A stretch of DNA of 64,000 nucleotides from Saxidomus purpurata (taxonomy: Eukaryota; Mollusca; Bivalvia; Venerida; Veneridae). Location of the stretch: positions 3,097,290 to 3,161,289 of the forward strand of contig JAFMSR010000016.1 in the NCBI GenBank assembly GCA_022818135.1, written 5' to 3'. Position 1 is the first letter of the stretch. Every line of letters starts with the position of its first letter. Below, one piece after another: positions 11,617 to 23,277 of this stretch. Both the position numbers and the translations under genes were made by a program. The notes under the pieces were generated by a model. The model made no database searches and was not told the DNA's origin. It saw nothing but the letters and a program-made list of their open reading frames with translations.

Positions 11617-13561
11617 TTATCGATGCTTAAATTTTTTCATTATAATAGCAGAGAACTTACTTAAGTTTTTAAGCACAGTAGGTGAGGATGATTGCATTAG
11701 TGTGTCAAAAGTTAAATTATGTCGAGGAATGTCAATAGTTGCAGGATTTAATAGCAAATTTCTATCTCTACTGAAATGTTCACAGTATAATAGATAATGC
11801 TCCTCAGTACCCACTAAATTTCTATTACATAAACTACAGAGTCGTTCATGGAAGGGTGTTCTATCGTATCTACCGGTTTCATCGGGAAGCGAATGATTTG
11901 CGGTTCTAAAGCGAAAGAGATTGAGAGAATATTTTTCTTCTAATGTACACCAATACTTTTCGAGTTGTACATATTCTTTAAAGCTTGAGTAAATTAATCC
12001 TTTGTTTGATCCCTGGAGCTGCTCATGCCATTGCAGTTTATATTGATCAATTAAAGTTGTATTAATTTGTTTATGTAAATTTTTACTGCTAATTTGAAAC
12101 TGATTTTCCCACAAATCCGGACGGCCTACTGTTGTCAAAATATCTTTGATTTTATTTATCCATTTGAAATAACTATCTGGTAGATTAATCATGTATTTAT
12201 AAATTTGCAATGCCATTTTTTGGTCTTTCCCTAATAATAACCTATTCCAGTATGAGATCATTCGACTTTTCACTACTATTGAGATGGGGTATCTGCCTAA
12301 TTCACCATATAAGAATGTTATTGGTGTAGAACGCTTAGCTTTGGTTATTTTTCGAAGAAATTCGTTATGAACTTTTTCCAAAATATCTACATTTTCAAAT
12401 CCAAATATTTCACAGCCATAAGTAAGAATTGGGAGAACAGTATGATCAAATAGTTTGAGTGTTAAATCTATAGGTAAATTTGCATTGTTTACTTTTGAAA
12501 GTAGTAATGCATTGCCTTTGTTGCTTGTTGGGCTACATGCTTTCTCGCCTGTAGAAATGAACAATTACTAGAGAGTGTGACTCCTAAATAATGATATTGG
12601 TTATTAATTTCAATTGGTTGATTACCGAGCCTAAAGTTAAAATTCCTTGTCTGACGGGCCCCAAATACAACGATCTTTGTTTTACTATAATTAACTTTTA
12701 GGTGCCAAGTATTACAATAGTTATAAAAATATCTAAGCTAGACTGAAATTCAGTTTCTGAGTCGGAAAGTAAAATAGTATCGTCCGCGTAAAGCAAGATC
12801 AGTAGTTTAAGCCATAACGATAAGTCTAAGGGATCTTTTAGCTCTACGCCTTCGGCACCATTTATATGCATATAAGATTGTAAGTCATTTAGAAATAATG
12901 AAAAAAGTGCCGATGAAAGATTTTCACCTTGTCTAACCCCAATTTCGGATATGAACGTATCCGAAAATTCTCCATTGTGCTGGACAGAAGATTTAATGTT
13001 TTTGTACATATTATGTTTAATATTAAAGAATTTTCCATTTACAGAATTTTGTAACAACTTATGCCATAACCCTGCTCTCCAGACTCTGTCAAACGCTTGA
13101 GAAAAGTCTATAAAACAACAGAATAACTTCTTTTTCCTTTTTTTCAGTATTTCCACCAGTGAGTGCAAAGTAAAAATGTGGTCCGTGCAGGAATAACCTT
13201 TACGGAAACCAGCTTGATTTTCTTCAAGAACTTGATATTCTTCAAGAAAGGTTGTTAATCGAAGATTCAAGACGGAAGTGAACAGTTTTCCTAAACAGCT
13301 TAATATTGTTATAGGTCTGTAGTTATTAGGGTCTATTTGATCCCCTTTATTCTTGTATATAGGTATAATAATGCCTTCTAGCCATGTGTTAGGGATATTA
13401 CCTGTTTCAAAGACTGTGTTAAATAAGCAATGATAAAAAGGTAATATATCCTTAGTCGATTTAATGTATTCATTTATTATTTGATCATGGGGACTCGAGG
13501 CTTTTGAATTTTTCAAGTTTTTAATACATTTAGTTATTTTATTGAATAGAACAAATACCAC
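11617..13561 (-). pseudogene. LINE reverse transcriptase, 5'-truncated and frameshifted
   Basis: Three consecutive minus-strand frames together cover a non-LTR retrotransposon ORF2 from the start of the reverse transcriptase domain to the C terminus. In the first (13561-12698) I see the NYRPI block, the palm motif FIDFSQAFDRV (about 13081-13118) and the catalytic YADD (about 12779-12790). The thumb region follows in a second frame (about 12715-12510), and the C-terminal part in a third (12510-11617). That part holds a C-x2-C-x9-H-x4-C putative zinc knuckle typical of animal LINE ORF2 C termini. No endonuclease domain lies upstream; a stop precedes the RT domain at 13562. The copy is therefore dead: truncated at its 5' end, as LINEs usually are, with two frameshifts. 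I cannot name the clade without a tree. Confidence 0.9.
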
Positions 13562-14340
13562 CTATTTTAAAAAGTAAGTTGCTGTCTTTATATAGTAAAT
13601 TAGATAATATTTTATAATCCAATTAACACCTAAGCATGCTAAGTGAAATGGCAGGTGCCAATCACTGCCATTCAAAAGGTGCTGATTAAATCACAGCCTT
13701 TCATAAATAAACAGGTAGGCATTCTAATGTACTGAAAATTTAAAACTAAAATTTTGAAATTTATTCACTGTTCATACAGTTAGAAATATTTTCTAACATG
13801 TCTAAAGCAATATAACATTCTTTGTTAAACTCTATTGTGGTCAAATAATAAATGTTTTAATTACTAGTATATGAACACACGCAGAAACTTTTTTTCAGAT
13901 AAAATATTTAAGAAAATGTATATCTATCTTCTACAAAAGTTTCCCATAATATTTCATTCTATATAATAGCTTATTGTTATAGTTTTACAAAAGATGTATG
14001 ATTCTTATTTCATCTTCTGAACAAATAGCGTATTTATAAAGTCCTGTTATAACTTATATTAAGTTCTCTTAATAAGTCTGCAAAACAGAACAGTAAAATC
14101 TTACTCAAAAGTATCAAATTAGTATCATGAAACCATTTTGTAACATGAAAATTATTCTGATGAATAATTGCTTTAAAAACCACAGTTAGGCAATAACCGA
14201 AAATAACTGTCATAATTTAAAAATTAGTGTGACGTTACTGCACTAGGAAATAGGTGTTAAAAGTTATTTAAACACTTAAAATATTATTGACAGTTTCAAA
14301 AACAATTTAAACCTTAAATACATAATAAATCACTATAATT
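13562..14340. other. AT-rich DNA, no gene seen
   Basis: Upstream flank of the LINE fragment. Only short chance frames are present, and no repeat partner was recognised. Confidence 0.45.
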
Positions 14341-14344
14341 AAGT

Positions 14345-14500
14345 TAATTGAAAATTGGGGGGTGGGGGGCCGGGGGGAAGTCTTGGGAGGAAACGTCTAG
14401 GGGGGGGGGAGTCTTGGGAGGAAACGTCTTGGGGGGGGAGTTTAGGGGAGGAAAAGACTTGGGGGGTAAAAGTCTAGGGGAGGAAAAGTCTGGAAATCGG
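14345..14500. repeat. G-tract minisatellite, right inverted arm
   Basis: GTCTTGGGAGGAAACGTCT units alternate with runs of 6 to 10 G. This is the inverted partner of 4815-4935. The strand carries many closely spaced G runs and could form G-quadruplexes. Glycine-rich frames read from it are not genes. Confidence 0.75.
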
Positions 14501-14964
14501 TCCGAAGTGGGTCGGCACCCTTTTATCTACCCAACCCATGTAACTACCACTTGAGTTGATCGGAATACATTGAGTCACTCGGATTACTCGAGTAAGAACC
14601 GGGTTACTCAGAGATTAAGCGCATTACCCGAGTAACATTTCCGAAAAAGCCATACCCATCTACTGTAAGGGAAAATAACCGTTGCTGGTATTCGTAGTTT
14701 GGGAGACCGCAGCAGGTAATGTTGTTATTTTTTCCTTTATATGGTAATAATTTGTAGTCCATTTTATTGCGTACAGTTATAAATGACAGGGCTCTCACAC
14801 GGTAAGAAACACATTCGGTGTAATTTCCTCCACTGGATTTAAAAATGGCCCCAGCACAGAATTGAAGCTTCCTGGTCACCTTGTATATAAGTCAACTCGT
14901 ACGTGTCTCATAAATAATATTCGAAATTAGCAAAGAACTTTTTACATTGTTTATAAGGAATACC

Positions 14965-15941
14965 AGTGGTTTCACCCCCTAGTCGTTTCACCCCTAGTCA
15001 TTTCACCTCCCAAAACCCTAGATGATTCACCCCTCAATTAAACAGGGTCTTTCAAAAACACAGAAACAGCAAATTTTCAACATATGTTTTCAAAATCATT
15101 TAACTTTTCTTAGAACAATCAAAATATTTATTTTAATCCTATCTTATTTCTTCATAGTGATGTTCTGATTACATTATGTGCTAAATATTCTATAGTTATA
15201 TTTGATGAAAGTACTGTCAATATACCAATTACCACGATATACCAATTACCGCGAATTATCATTAAATACTTTAAGAGTCTAGTTTTCTTTCTTAAATCGT
15301 ATTTCAAATTTTGTCCTATTTCAAAACTATCTGACAAATATTTTATTTCTTAGGTTTGTGTTTATTTTTGGCAAGCAATAGATAATCTTTAAATTTGTAG
15401 ATAGAATGATGTGAGGTAAGTTGGTCTGGAAATGACCTCCATAGCAAACATTTGACAAAAGTGTCACTGCAATTTTTATATTAGAATGTTCAGAAAAAGA
15501 CGAGCTGTCAGATAAGAGTAACTATTTTGTGGCAGAAACAAACTGGTAGAAGATTCAAACATTCTTTTTTCCAGATTCGCGGTAATAGGTATATCAGAAA
15601 GTATGAAGACGAGTGTCAACATGTATTTAGTAAAGCTTCCTTTTTACACTTTATACATTGTTCTGATTTATGATTTGGATTTTTTTAGAAGAACAATGAT
15701 GAAACTTTATTTTAAGGGCATAGATGTAAGATGTATTTTGAGTACTCAAATGCCCACCTAAATTAACCAGTAAGACTCGCGGTAATTGGTATGACCAGAA
15801 TACTCTGCGATTGAAAAACACCTTTGGCAATTATATCAATCAATATAACAATAGAACATTTCACGCATACTTAATCAGTATAGTATTTACAATAGGGGGT
15901 GAAATGACTAGGGGTGAAACGACTAGGGGGTGAAACCACTT
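14965..15941. mobile_element. MITE with TTTCACCCC termini, about 977 bp
   Basis: The left end reads AGTGGTTTCACCCCCTAGTC. The right end, reversed, reads AAGTGGTTTCACCCCCTAG and continues matching for about 45 bp with repeated TTTCACCCCTAGTC units. ATACC flanks both sides (14960-14964, 15943-15947), a possible 5-bp target duplication with one extra G on the right. Inside, ATACCAATTACCGCGA (about 15240) and TCGCGGTAATAGGTAT (about 15577) form a second inverted pair. No transposase was found. Confidence 0.7.
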
Positions 15942-16166
15942 GATACCTTTATAAGACTCTACCAAGATTTGAGGTGACTCGGACATGTGTTTTTTATTGT
16001 ACATATCCTAGAGTGACCAGTTTCGACGCCCATAAGCAATATTTTGCCTGTGTTAAATAGTTACAAGTAGTTTCAATGAATAAATATTTTATATCTGAAT
16101 AAAAGTACCAAATTTTAACTGATTATCCCGTATAATTGGCTACAAAATTGCCATGACCTAATTCTA

Positions 16167-16530
16167 TTGGCAGTGTCTAGAGAACCGGAACCGGTTCCCT
16201 AGACAGCGACCTTAGCGAACCGGAATCGGTTCTCTAGCCTATATCCGTCTATACACTAGCGAACCGGAATTGTTTTCCTGCATATATTACAGGTAATTGT
16301 GGTAAGAAAATCAATTATTTAATAATTATAAAGTGAAAACTTTCATTTAAACACGAAAATGTGGGATTATCAGTTTATTTGCATTTGTTTCCAATGTGTC
16401 GATGGTGGAATTGATCTCCTTCGCCTCTGCACTTTCGGCTTTAATATGATGCGGACGAATAAATAAGCGTGTCGTTATCGGCACACAATGCGGGCATCGG
16501 TACAGCTATAGAGACAATGTAATTAATTAA
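16167..16530 (+). repeat. Dispersed repeat E, copy 1
   Basis: AGTGTCTAGAGAACCGGAAC and TAGACAGCGACCTTAGC match, in inverted orientation, 33925-34045. A second match (GTTATCGGCAC and TACAGCTATA) lies about 240 bp further on in this copy but directly adjacent in the other, so this copy carries extra DNA at about 16230-16440. The ACCGGAACCGGTT core is itself palindromic. Confidence 0.65.
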
Positions 16531-16669
16531 TTTGTCTTAAATGGTATAACATTCAATAGCATGCATAAAGAAAAGTATATCATATAAATTATATATACAC
16601 AGTCATGTATATCAAAATATGATATTCAGTTCACTTTTTAGTGAGAGTGCGTAAAAAAGCAATTCAGGT

Positions 16670-17914
16670 TCAACAACTCCGTGTCCTTGTATTTGGACCT
16701 GTGGCAAGATTAGGAACAGGATCACATAAAACATCTATAAAATTTGAACTTCAACAAAGGAAATTAATTTGCATCACTGTAAAAATTTATTTAATTAATG
16801 CGAGAACTTAGAAAATGTTCAGTGTCAGATAATATCAAATTGAGTGGAATGTTTTCATCTGACATTGCCAGGTTTAACATTTAGTTCTGGCTTCCAAAAC
16901 TCTAAATGCCACTATTTTTATATTTTGTTTTTCGTCAGGTGCGGCTTTATATAGAGTTTTGGATCAGCACTACTACAAATCCTTACCAGAGTAACAGAGC
17001 ATGCAAATTTTCATCAAATGTACGTTGAGTAGGGAAATATGGACATGTTTAGGTCATTTATTTATTAATTCATATTTTCCAACCAATTACGATGTTCTAC
17101 AACCAATGTTGACTACAAAAACATCGATTGTTCAAACATTAATCATTTTGTTTACATCATTACAACGGACTTTCCAGCGAGATCTCGTATGACGCAATCG
17201 CACTTATTTTTCATGTAGTTCAGAACGCTTGATATTTCCTTTTGATTAGTGTTTTAGATGATATAAAGGACGAGTGTAAATATAAAATAACATTTTCCAC
17301 TATGTTTTTAATTTGAAAACAAAATTACTTTATTTTCGACGCGGTACATAACCTGAAAGTGTTCGCGCCAAAACGCACGTGGTCATGTAAATAAATAAAC
17401 TGTCTCCGACCGTGACCGCAATCGGAATTTTAGGCGATTTCTCGCGGATATCCTTTTCCAAAGGTTCGTTGGAATGGTCACGTGATAATTGTCAAATCGG
17501 CAAGATGGCTACCAATATGTGAAAATTCTGACCTGCTTGAAACTTTCGTTGTGCTTTATGTTAAATAGATAAAATTTGATGTTCAAATATGGCAAATTAA
17601 AAGATTATAGTCTTATTGATAAGATTATTTATTATTTTCATTCATTTCTCATGAAATACTGAAATGCGAGTGTGTCAGAGCTTCAGCGTACCCGTTCTGT
17701 CAAGCATAGTTGAGAAGAACTGATTGGTATTATTTACGAAAGAACTACAGAAAAGAAATACCGGAAAGATGGAAAATGACAAAAAACGGAACGGTTTTTC
17801 TCGACGGCAGAAAAAAATTTTTTTTGGCTTACAGACTCAAAAAAAAAAGTCAGTTGGGAGGATTTTCATCAGTCGGTCGCGTTAGGGCAAACAAACAATT
17901 TTTTAAGGACGGCC
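16670..17914 (+). mobile_element. Harbinger-like element, left-truncated copy (D1)
   Basis: This is similar over its whole length to 58710-61416, except that the other copy holds an insertion of about 1.45 kb after CGCACTTA. The right end is GTTAGGGCAAACAAAC followed by TTTTTTAAGGACGGCC, the same terminus as D2. No matching left terminus is visible, so this copy is truncated near 16670. The lysine-rich open frame near 17710-17952 is also open in D2 (61278-61517). However, it runs across the terminus and I do not call it a gene. Confidence 0.8.
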
Positions 17915-18239
17915 TTAAAGGTGGTCAATTACTTTTAAGCAACATTTTATGACAATTTTTACTTTTTGTTTATTCTGTTAGAGATTAATTTAATGAACAA
18001 AAGGCCTATTACATTGAGTTAGATCCCTATCAGAAATTTACATTTTATTAACTTTTATGAAATTTTGTTATTACTCCCCTTTAATATGAAAGTATTTAAA
18101 ACGTTGAGTATTTCTTTTTTATTTCAATATAATTTCTACTTTTACATTTGAATTGGATAGATTTCCCAATATCTTAACATTCTGAACCAAAATGCAAGTT
18201 TTAAACCTACATGTAGCTTCTGAATTGATTTATTTCCAA

Positions 18240-18267
18240 CCTATCTTGGGTGTGCACCCAAGATAGG
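18240..18267. repeat. Palindrome with 13-nt arms
   Basis: CCTATCTTGGGTG and CACCCAAGATAGG are separated by only TG. A related, diverged palindrome lies at 18433-18458. The function is unknown. Confidence 0.75.
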
Positions 18268-18432
18268 TAAAGGGAGGTAATAATATCTTTTCAAGCTTGA
18301 ATTTCTAATGAATTCCATCTAAATATATAATATTTAATGCAAATATTTCACAAATATAATATAATAGGTCTTATATTTATATCTTTCTGCAGGCAAAGTA
18401 TGTGTATCAAATTTTTACTTATGATAAAATAA

Positions 18433-18458
18433 CTATCTTGGTTGGGCAACCAGGATAG
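18433..18458. repeat. Palindrome related to the one at 18240
   Basis: CTATCTTGGTTG, GG, CAACCAGGATAG. It shares the outer CTATCTTGG word and layout with 18240-18267, 190 bp upstream. Confidence 0.7.
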
Positions 18459-18467
18459 GGAAATCAA

Positions 18468-19680
18468 ATTTTAAAAATACCTCAAGTGAAAATCTTATTT
18501 GAATTAAGCACTAAGTGAACATAAATAAGTGTAAATGATCAGATGTTAAAGTTTCAAACAAATCTATTACATGGCCAAATTCCAATTATAAACCTTTAAC
18601 AAATTTTACTTCAATGCATTTATCCTTTCGTTTCATAATTTAAAGGCTTTGTTGCAGTACTGCGCTAATTTTAAGACTTTGCTTTTTCTGGTTGAGTTAG
18701 GAAGTTTTACAAACTTATACATACTGGGGTTTCTTACATAATAATTTGATATGTACAGACTTCTAATTTCGTTGTACAATGAACAAATTAAGGTAGTAGA
18801 CCCCTAATGGGCACCAATTCAAATCATTATAGGCTTAATATTTTCTTAATCTGTATCATTTCCTGGATTTAAAAACAAATTTTAAAAGAATTTTACCGTG
18901 GAAAAAAAAGTTATAGGAATTTGAATAACCCTACCCCCATTTTGGATTTACGAATAAAATGACATCATACAAGAGATAAAAAAAATACATGTATTTCATT
19001 TTTTATTCAGTAATTTGGTACAGATTTGGTGTAAGAGTAACAAGAACTATATATTCTTTCAGAAATTATACACCATTTACTATATTATCAAAAAGTTTTA
19101 TAAAACTTTTATGAAATAATCAGATAGTATTACAATTTTCACGTACTTTTTCGGCCATGTTCAATTTTGAACATCAAAGTTTTTAGGAAAAATCAACATT
19201 TTCTAGAAATGGGGCATGACTTTTCGTATATTAAAAAATATCTATAACATTTTGGGAACAGCATGCCAAATATTCACAATGTTTTACCGTCTCTATTTAA
19301 AATAATTTGATTTTGAAAATCTCTATCAACGATTTTAGACGTGTCTGCAAGTACAACTGCTGTCGGTCTATTCGGCGCACCTAATGCAAAAATTGGTTTG
19401 CAAACTACTATAAAAGCAATAAACTAAACTAAACTTATCTTCAATTAACAGAAAACTTCATCTCTTGTCCATATCAAATTTATTATGATGAACAAATTTT
19501 GGTAAACAATGCGAAAGTCACTTTTTATTATCACAGGTTGAAGATTACGTCATAGAAAAAATGTCGGCCTATTTCGCGCATCAGTAAATCTTTGCATATT
19601 CTTAAGTCTGGATTGGTGTTTTTGTACATATCATGGAGTGGGTTCAATTGTGTGTTTCAGAAATCACAAAGTGTGTAAAA
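18468..19680. other. AT-rich DNA, no gene seen
   Basis: No exon or repeat was recognised. A terminus-like sequence CACTAGCGGATCCAGGG with a GC-rich run follows at 19694-19730; it resembles ends of common DNA transposons, but no partner end was found. Confidence 0.4.
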
Positions 19681-19849
19681 AAATAACACTAAACACTAGC
19701 GGATCCAGGGGGCACCCGGCGCGCGCCCCCCCTAAAATTCCCCAACCTTACATAAATATCTGAGTATAAATTTATATTTTCTGTTTCCGAAATCGGTATC
19801 TTAAAAGTATCAAAAACAGTTGCAGACAACTTTCTGTCAGAGGAAGTTG

Positions 19850-20075
19850 AATGAAAATATTGACCTGTAGAATGTTATCTTGGAAACTCCCTTGACCTTT
19901 GACCCACTGACTCCAATACATAAGGGATTACCTCAGGTTGCAGGGGACCTTCTGAGCAAGTTTCATGAAATTCAAATGAAAATGGTGACCAGTAGACTGT
20001 TATCAAGGGAAAGTTTACGGACAGATGGACGGACATATTTGAACCAGTGTCTCCCTATGATAAAGTTCGAGGACA
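19850..20075 (-). repeat. Decayed minisatellite-element fragment
   Basis: GACCTTTGACCCACTGAC, AAGTTTCATGAAATTC and the downstream GGACAGATGGACGGACAT are the monomer and (reversed) GTCCGTCC-header words of the minisatellite elements elsewhere in the window. The fragment is too short and diverged to assign to a family. The 77-codon frame across it is not a gene. Confidence 0.5.
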
Positions 20076-20192
20076 TCAAATATTTTAAGTTCTCCAACTG
20101 TTTGCCAGACTAGTTTTACAATGTTTATATTGGTCACAGCATTTTTTTAAGTGACATTAAACAATGATTTAAAAAACTACTTTTCCATTTTT

Positions 20193-22437
20193 AAGCAGGT
20201 TTTTTGAAAAAAACCTACTTATTAGAATGGCGATGTCGTATGTCGGGCGGGCAGGTGGGCGGGCGTCAAACATTGGTTTCCGTTGGATAACTTTAGTTGC
20301 AATTGCAATGGAACTTGGTATGTAGGTAGCTTGCGTAGAGACGCCGCTTGGGATTGCATTTGGGGTCACTAGGGTCAAGGTCAAGGTCACTGTTACTAAA
20401 AATAGAAAAACGGTATCCGCTCAATAACTCGAGCTAGGAGTGACCAATTACAATGAAACTTGGTGTGTAGGTAGCTTGCGTGGAGACGCCGCTTGGGATT
20501 GCATTTGGGGTCACTAGGGTCAAGGTCAAGGTCACAGTTACTAAAAATAGGAAAATGGTTTCCGCTCAATAAATCAAGTTAAGAGTGACCAATTACAATG
20601 AAACTTGGTCTGTAGGTAGCTTGCGTGGAGACGCCGCTTGGGATTGCATTTGGGGTCACTAGGGTCAAGGTCAAGGTCACTGTAACTAAAAATAGAAAAA
20701 TAGTTTCCGCTCAATAACTCAAGTTAGGAGTGACCAATTACAATGAAACTTGGTGTGTAGGTAGCTTGCGTGGAGACGCCGCTTGGGATTGCATTTGGGG
20801 TCACTAGGGTCAAGGTCACAGTTACTAAAAATAGGAAAATGGTTTCCGCTCAATAAATCAAGTTAAGAGTGACCAATTACAATGAAACTTGGTCTGTAGG
20901 TAGCTTGCGTGGAGACGCCGCTTGGGATTGCATTTGGGGTCACTAGGGTCAAGGTCAAGGTCACTGTAACTAAAAATAGCAAAAATAGTTTCCGCTCAAT
21001 AACTCAAGTTAGGAGTGACTAATTGCAATCAAACTCAGTGTGTAGGTAGCTTGTGTAGAGAGGAAGCTTGGGATTGCATTAGGGGTTACTTGGTTCAAGG
21101 TCAAGGGCACTGTTACTAAAAATAGAAAAATGGTTTCCACTCAATAACTTGAGTTAGGAATGACCAATTGTAATGAAACTTGGTGTGTAGGTAGCTTGCG
21201 TGGAGAGGAAGCTTTTGGTTCACTATGGTCAAGGTCACTAAGGTCAAGGTCACTGTTACTAAAAATAGATTTTTATTTATTTTTAGTTTTTTGATTGTTT
21301 TAAGCAAATTTTTTGGGTTTAGGTCATTTGACTCAAGGTCAAGGTCACTGTGACTAAAAATAGATTTTATTTAATTTTAGTTTTTTGATTGTTGTAAGCA
21401 AAAAAATTTTTTTCGGGTCAAGGTCACTAGGGTCAAGGTCAAGGTCAGTGTAACTAAAAATAGATTTTTAATTATTTTTAGTTTTTAGTTTGTTTTAAGC
21501 CAAAAAAAATTTTTTTGAGTCAAGGTCACTTGGCTCAAGGTCACTGTTACTGAAAAAAATAGATTTTTATTTAATTTTAGTTGTTTGATTGTTTTAAGCA
21601 AAAAAAAATTTTTCGGGGTCAAGGTCACTAGGGTCAAGGTCTAGGTCAGTGTTGCTAAAAATAGATTTTTATTTATTTTTAGTTTTTAGATTGTTTTAAG
21701 CAAAAAAAACTTTTTTTGGGTCAAGGTCACTTGGCTCAAGGTCAAGGTCACTGCTACTAAAATAGATTTTTATTTATTTTTATGTATTTCGATTGTTTTA
21801 AGCAAAAAAAAATTTTTTGGGGTCAATGTCACTAGGGTCAAGGTCAGTGTTACTAAAACTAAATTTTTATTTATTTTTAGTTTTTAGATTGTTTTAAGCA
21901 TTCTTATTGTTTTTGGGGGGTCAAGGTCAGTAGGGTCAAGGTTAAGGTCACTGTTTCTAAAAATAGATTTTTATTATTTTTAGTAGTTTGATTGTTTTAA
22001 GCAAAAAAAATTTTTTTCGGGGTCAAGGTCACTAGGGTCAAGGTCAAGGTCACTGTTACTAAAAATAGATTTTTATTTATTTTTAGTTTTTAGATTGTTT
22101 TAAACAAAAAAAATAATTTTGGGGTCAAGGTCACTTGGATCAAGGTCAAGGTCACTGTTACTGAAGACAGATTTTTATTTATTTTTAGTTTTTGATTGTT
22201 TTAAGCAAAAAAAAATTGGGGGGGTCAAGGTCACTAGGGTCAAGGTCACTGTTACTAAAAATGTAAAAAAAAATTTAGTTTTTAAATTGTAGCGAAAAAA
22301 AATTTGGTCACAAGGGTCAAGGTCAAGGGCACTGTTACTAAGATAGGGAGGAGTCAAGATGACTGTTTTTTTTTAATTCTACAATTTCTACAGGCGCTGT
22401 TTAAACCTGCTTTGGCGGCATTGCCGCGTCTTCTTGT
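20193..22437 (+). mobile_element. Minisatellite element family H3, two-zone array
   Basis: The 5' end T|TAAGCAGGTTT folds on AAACCTACTT, followed by a G/C-rich header (GTCGGGCGGGCAGG). Zone 1 (about 20300-21240) has monomers of 145 bp around GCTTGGGATTGCATTTGG. Zone 2 (about 21240-22370) has shorter, poly-A/T-rich units sharing only the GGTCACTAGGGTCAAGGTCA block. The 3' end has AAACCTGCTT (inverted copy of the 5' arm), hairpin GCGGC-ATT-GCCGC (22415-22427), then GTCTTCTTGT. Architecture matches non-autonomous Helentron-type elements; there is no coding capacity. Confidence 0.8.
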
Positions 22438-22892
22438 TTATTTCTGAATATTCACATTTTCTGCAGATCGTATATAAATCAATTTGTTAAAAATTAAATA
22501 AAATCAAATTTTATTTCATGTTGGTATATCAATACAATAGTCATAAGCAATGCATAGCTATTGACACGATGAAACAATCAATATGAATTAAACATGTTAA
22601 TTTCAGCAAAAGAAAACAAAATCTTACAAGTAAACAAGAAGATGCAGTTGATGAAATTGCAAGTTGGTCTTGGGTCACCACAGTCCAGTATTAAGATGTG
22701 GCTGAACTTCACTATTCATTTCAGGATGAGAGTCATGGAAGAACGTTTGATTAAGATCAAAGCTTTATTGTCATTTTTTACAGATGCAATTTATTTATTT
22801 CAACTGATTAAGAGTTTATAAATATGTACACTTTCTTAAAACTCAATTGTCAGAAAAATCTATGAAATGTTGTTCAAACTCAATTTTATTTG

Positions 22893-23272
22893 CAGGGCTC
22901 TCGTTTGGCAAAATTTGGGGCCAAATATCGGCCCCATTCCCCCCTTAAAAAAGTATGTTTTTTTTCCCCCTTTTGCCAAAAAATTCCCCCTCGAAAAAAA
23001 AATTATTTGAGAGCCGATACCGGGTACCGTAACCGGCGTTTAGTACTACCGCGGTCCGTTTTGGACAGTTTATAGCGTCAGCGTAGTATTTCCGGTGCAA
23101 AATGTCGCACAATTCCCGGTCGTATCTGCAAAATGATATTTGATAGTGTTTTTTCTTTACATTTTTGATATGACGAAAATTCCCCTTTCAAAGAAAATTA
23201 TTTGAAAATCATGCAAAATTCCCCCCTGATATGGACCCTGGCCCCAGTCTCAAAAGGCTAACGAGAGCCCTG
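22893..23272. mobile_element. MITE, CAGGGCTCTCGTT termini, 380 bp
   Basis: The left end CAGGGCTCTCGTTTGG and the inverted right end CAGGGCTCTCGTTAGC are flanked by ATTTG on both sides (22888-22892, 23273-23277), a 5-bp target duplication. The interior has A/T runs with AAATTCCCC words like those in the elements at 29703 and 49799. Probably hAT-related, given the CAGGG termini. Confidence 0.8.
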
Positions 23273-23277
23273 ATTTG

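Noticed and set aside
17710..17952. Lysine-rich open frame, also open at 61278-61517
   Set aside because: The frame runs out across the inverted terminus of a Harbinger-like element. Similarity between copies is simply that of the DNA, and no domain is recognisable.
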